From positions 372,001-436,000 of the forward strand of contig CANMSE010000003.1 in assembly GCA_947500555.1 (NCBI GenBank): a DNA stretch of 64,000 nt. The letters run 5' to 3'. The position numbers and the translations under genes were made by a program. The DNA is from an uncultured Fulvivirga sp. Its GTDB lineage: Bacteria; Bacteroidota; Bacteroidia; Cytophagales; Cyclobacteriaceae. The notes beneath the pieces were generated by a model. That model had not been told where the DNA came from. It saw only the letters and a program-made list of their open reading frames with translations, and made no database searches. This document shows, piece by piece, positions 62,655 to 64,000 of the stretch; position 1 is the stretch's first letter; every line of letters starts with the position of its first letter.

Positions 62655-63602
62655 CTAAGCTAACTCCATTTCTTTTGATTGCAAAAATCGCTCCGCATCC
62701 AATGCCCCCATACAACCTGTACCTGCTGCTGTTACTGCCTGTCTATATACTTTGTCGGCTGCGTCACCAGTAACAAATACTCCTTCAATACTTGTTTTGG
62801 AAGTGCCAGCTTCCACTTTAAGATAACCAGTATCATCCATTTCCAGATAATCTTTAAAGATACCAGTATTTGGCTTGTGCCCAATCGCTACAAAAAAACC
62901 TTCAACTTCTAGCTCTCTTTTCTCACCCGTTTTATTGTTAACTACCCTTGCTCCTGTAACTGCATCACCGTTACCCAATATCTCTTCTGTTTCAGTATTC
63001 CATAACACTTCAATGTTTGGAGTATTGAGCACACGCTCCTGCATGATTTTAGAAGCCCTCAATTCATCTCTCCTTACAATCATAAAAACCTTTGGACAAA
63101 GGTTTGCCAAGTAAGTTGCTTCCTCAGCAGCAGTGTCTCCACCTCCTACTAAAGCAACATTTTTTCCTTTATAAAAGAAACCATCGCACACTGCACAAGC
63201 TGAGACACCTTTATTTGCATATTCCTTTTCTGAATCCAATCCTAGATACTTAGCACTTGCCCCTGTAGAGATAATAATTGCCTCAGCAGTAATTTCGTGT
63301 TTTTCATCAACGACTGCCTTATGTGGATAGCCAGAAAAATCTACAGAAGTCACCATACCATAACGTACGTCAGTACCAAATCGCTCGGCTTGTTTTTGCA
63401 AGTCCATCATCATTTGAGGACCATTTATTCCATCGGGATAGCCCGGAAAATTCTCTACATCATTTGTTGTAGTAAGTTGTCCGCCTGGTTCACCACCAGT
63501 TATCATTACTGGTTTTAAACCTGCCCGTGATGCATAAATGGCTGCGGTGTAACCTGCAGGACCAGACCCTACAATTAGTACTTTTACTTTCTCTTCAGTC
63601 AT
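62655..63602 (-). CDS. trxB: thioredoxin reductase
   Basis: 315 residues. The FAD-binding GSGPAG loop lies at 12-17, the redox-active CAVC at 136-139 in SACAVCDGFFYKGK, the NADPH loop GGGDTAAEEA follows, and the C-terminal FAD segment reads GVFVTGDAADKVYRQ. It is the standard low-molecular-weight bacterial form of full length. It reduces thioredoxin with NADPH in the cytoplasm. In the 151-base gap to rpoD I recognised no clear terminator hairpin. The gene starts at the ATG at 63602. The lpoB-like gene follows closely on the same strand. Confidence 0.97.
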   Translation of the reverse strand: MTEEKVKVLIVGSGPAGYTAAIYASRAGLKPVMITGGEPGGQLTTTNDVENFPGYPDGINGPQMMMDLQKQAERFGTDVRYGMVTSVDFSGYPHKAVVDEKHEITAEAIIISTGASAKYLGLDSEKEYANKGVSACAVCDGFFYKGKNVALVGGGDTAAEEATYLANLCPKVFMIVRRDELRASKIMQERVLNTPNIEVLWNTETEEILGNGDAVTGARVVNNKTGEKRELEVEGFFVAIGHKPNTGIFKDYLEMDDTGYLKVEAGTSKTSIEGVFVTGDAADKVYRQAVTAAGTGCMGALDAERFLQSKEMELA

Positions 63603-63753
63603 GATTATTCATTAATATTTCGATTCTTTAACCTAAAGTGAATGGAAATAGTTGTGTTAATACATAAAAACTTGTCGCTTGTCAGCTAAGCAACAAATTT
63701 AAAAAAATAAGGTCTTAATCTTCGTTGAGGGCTAAGAATATATTTCTTCTTAA

Positions 63754-64000
63754 TTAACCTAAATATGGCTTCAATGCTTTACTTCTTGAGGTATGTCGCA
63801 ATCTTCTGATAGCCTTCTCTTTAATCTGCCGAACTCTTTCTCTTGTTAAACCAAATTGCTCACCAATTTCCTCAAGTGTCAATGAGCTTTCTCCATTTAA
63901 ACCAAAATAGAAAGCTATGACATCAGATTCTCGTTGTGTTAGGGTGGCTAAAGCTCGTTGTACCTCTCTACGCAAGGAATCATTCATTAAATCTGAATCG
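63754..64000 (-). CDS. rpoD: primary sigma factor RpoD, C-terminal part
   Basis: The frame remains open at the right window edge, so the N-terminal part is missing. The visible 81 residues read [20 protein letters not shown] and onward, and cover region 4: 4.1 ([20 protein letters not shown]) and the 4.2 helix-turn-helix ([30 protein letters not shown]), ending LKPYLG. This is the -35-binding domain of the housekeeping sigma factor. An internal ATG at 63987 is within the gene and is not a start. Confidence 0.95.
   Translation of the reverse strand, partial: DSDLMNDSLRREVQRALATLTQRESDVIAFYFGLNGESSLTLEEIGEQFGLTRERVRQIKEKAIRRLRHTSRSKALKPYLG

Noticed and set aside
63603..63753. RNA gene or riboswitch between trxB and rpoD
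   Set aside because: The interval is AT-rich with no stable stems or conserved motif that I recognise. Treated as promoter and 3' untranslated sequence.
1..64000. CRISPR arrays, tRNAs, insertion sequences, phage genes
   Set aside because: No direct-repeat/spacer pattern, no tRNA-like cloverleaf with CCA-adjacent ends, and no transposase, integrase or phage motif was seen on either strand.

Overview
The window reads as a chromosome segment of a low-GC, gliding-type Bacteroidota, most likely order Cytophagales (Fulvivirga/Roseivirga-like). The signs are a type IX secretion C-terminal signal, DUF5916 and CarboxypepD_reg/TonB outer-membrane proteins, large duplicated MacB/FtsX permeases ending in NP-x-DSLR, a bacillithiol deacetylase, a Bacteroidota-type RpoD end, and the near absence of Shine-Dalgarno sequences. 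The genus is a guess. Coding density is high and no gap exceeds about 210 bases. I saw no tRNA, rRNA, CRISPR array, insertion sequence or integrase.

Left part (1-26 kb): a head-to-tail array of at least five paralogous 8-TM permeases (the last one cut by the left edge) is transcribed away from a sigma-54 response regulator. Three near-perfect palindromes lie between them. Then come a 1477-residue secreted beta-propeller protein with a T9SS signal, a small Cys-containing lipoprotein, a dienelactone-hydrolase lipoprotein, an NtrY-like sensor kinase that could partner the sigma-54 regulator, a PadR regulator coupled to a sixth permease, and a propeller-type sensor kinase.

Middle left (26-31 kb): a non-homologous end-joining cluster (Ku, LigD of POL-PE-LIG order) with a TPR protein and a small helical protein downstream, and a 125-residue nuclease-fold-like protein upstream.

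Middle right (31-47 kb): what looks like a metal-limitation (probably zinc) locus. A Fur-family regulator sits behind a perfect 35-bp palindrome and is followed by a TonB receptor and a lipoprotein made of two copies of one domain. A convergent run of ten minus-strand genes begins with a His-rich small protein and continues with an ABC ATPase, two DUF3526 permeases, a MerC-like protein, an alpha/beta hydrolase, a COG0523 GTPase, an ADOP-type permease, a DUF5916 outer-membrane protein and a lipoprotein with histidine at every seventh residue. Related TGCAA/TTGCA operator-like palindromes sit before the regulator, the duplicated lipoprotein and the His-rich gene, tying the parts into one predicted regulon. 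This is the best candidate here for an undescribed system.

Right part (47-64 kb): more ordinary genes. They are an ABCG-type transporter with TerB and FHA-like N-terminal regions, an M1 aminopeptidase lipoprotein, an SDR protein lacking the catalytic Tyr, two LolA-like proteins flanking a second beta-propeller protein, DUF2721, a divergent TraB/GumN protein, BshB1, a COG3014-like lipoprotein with LpoB, thioredoxin reductase, and the 3' end of rpoD.
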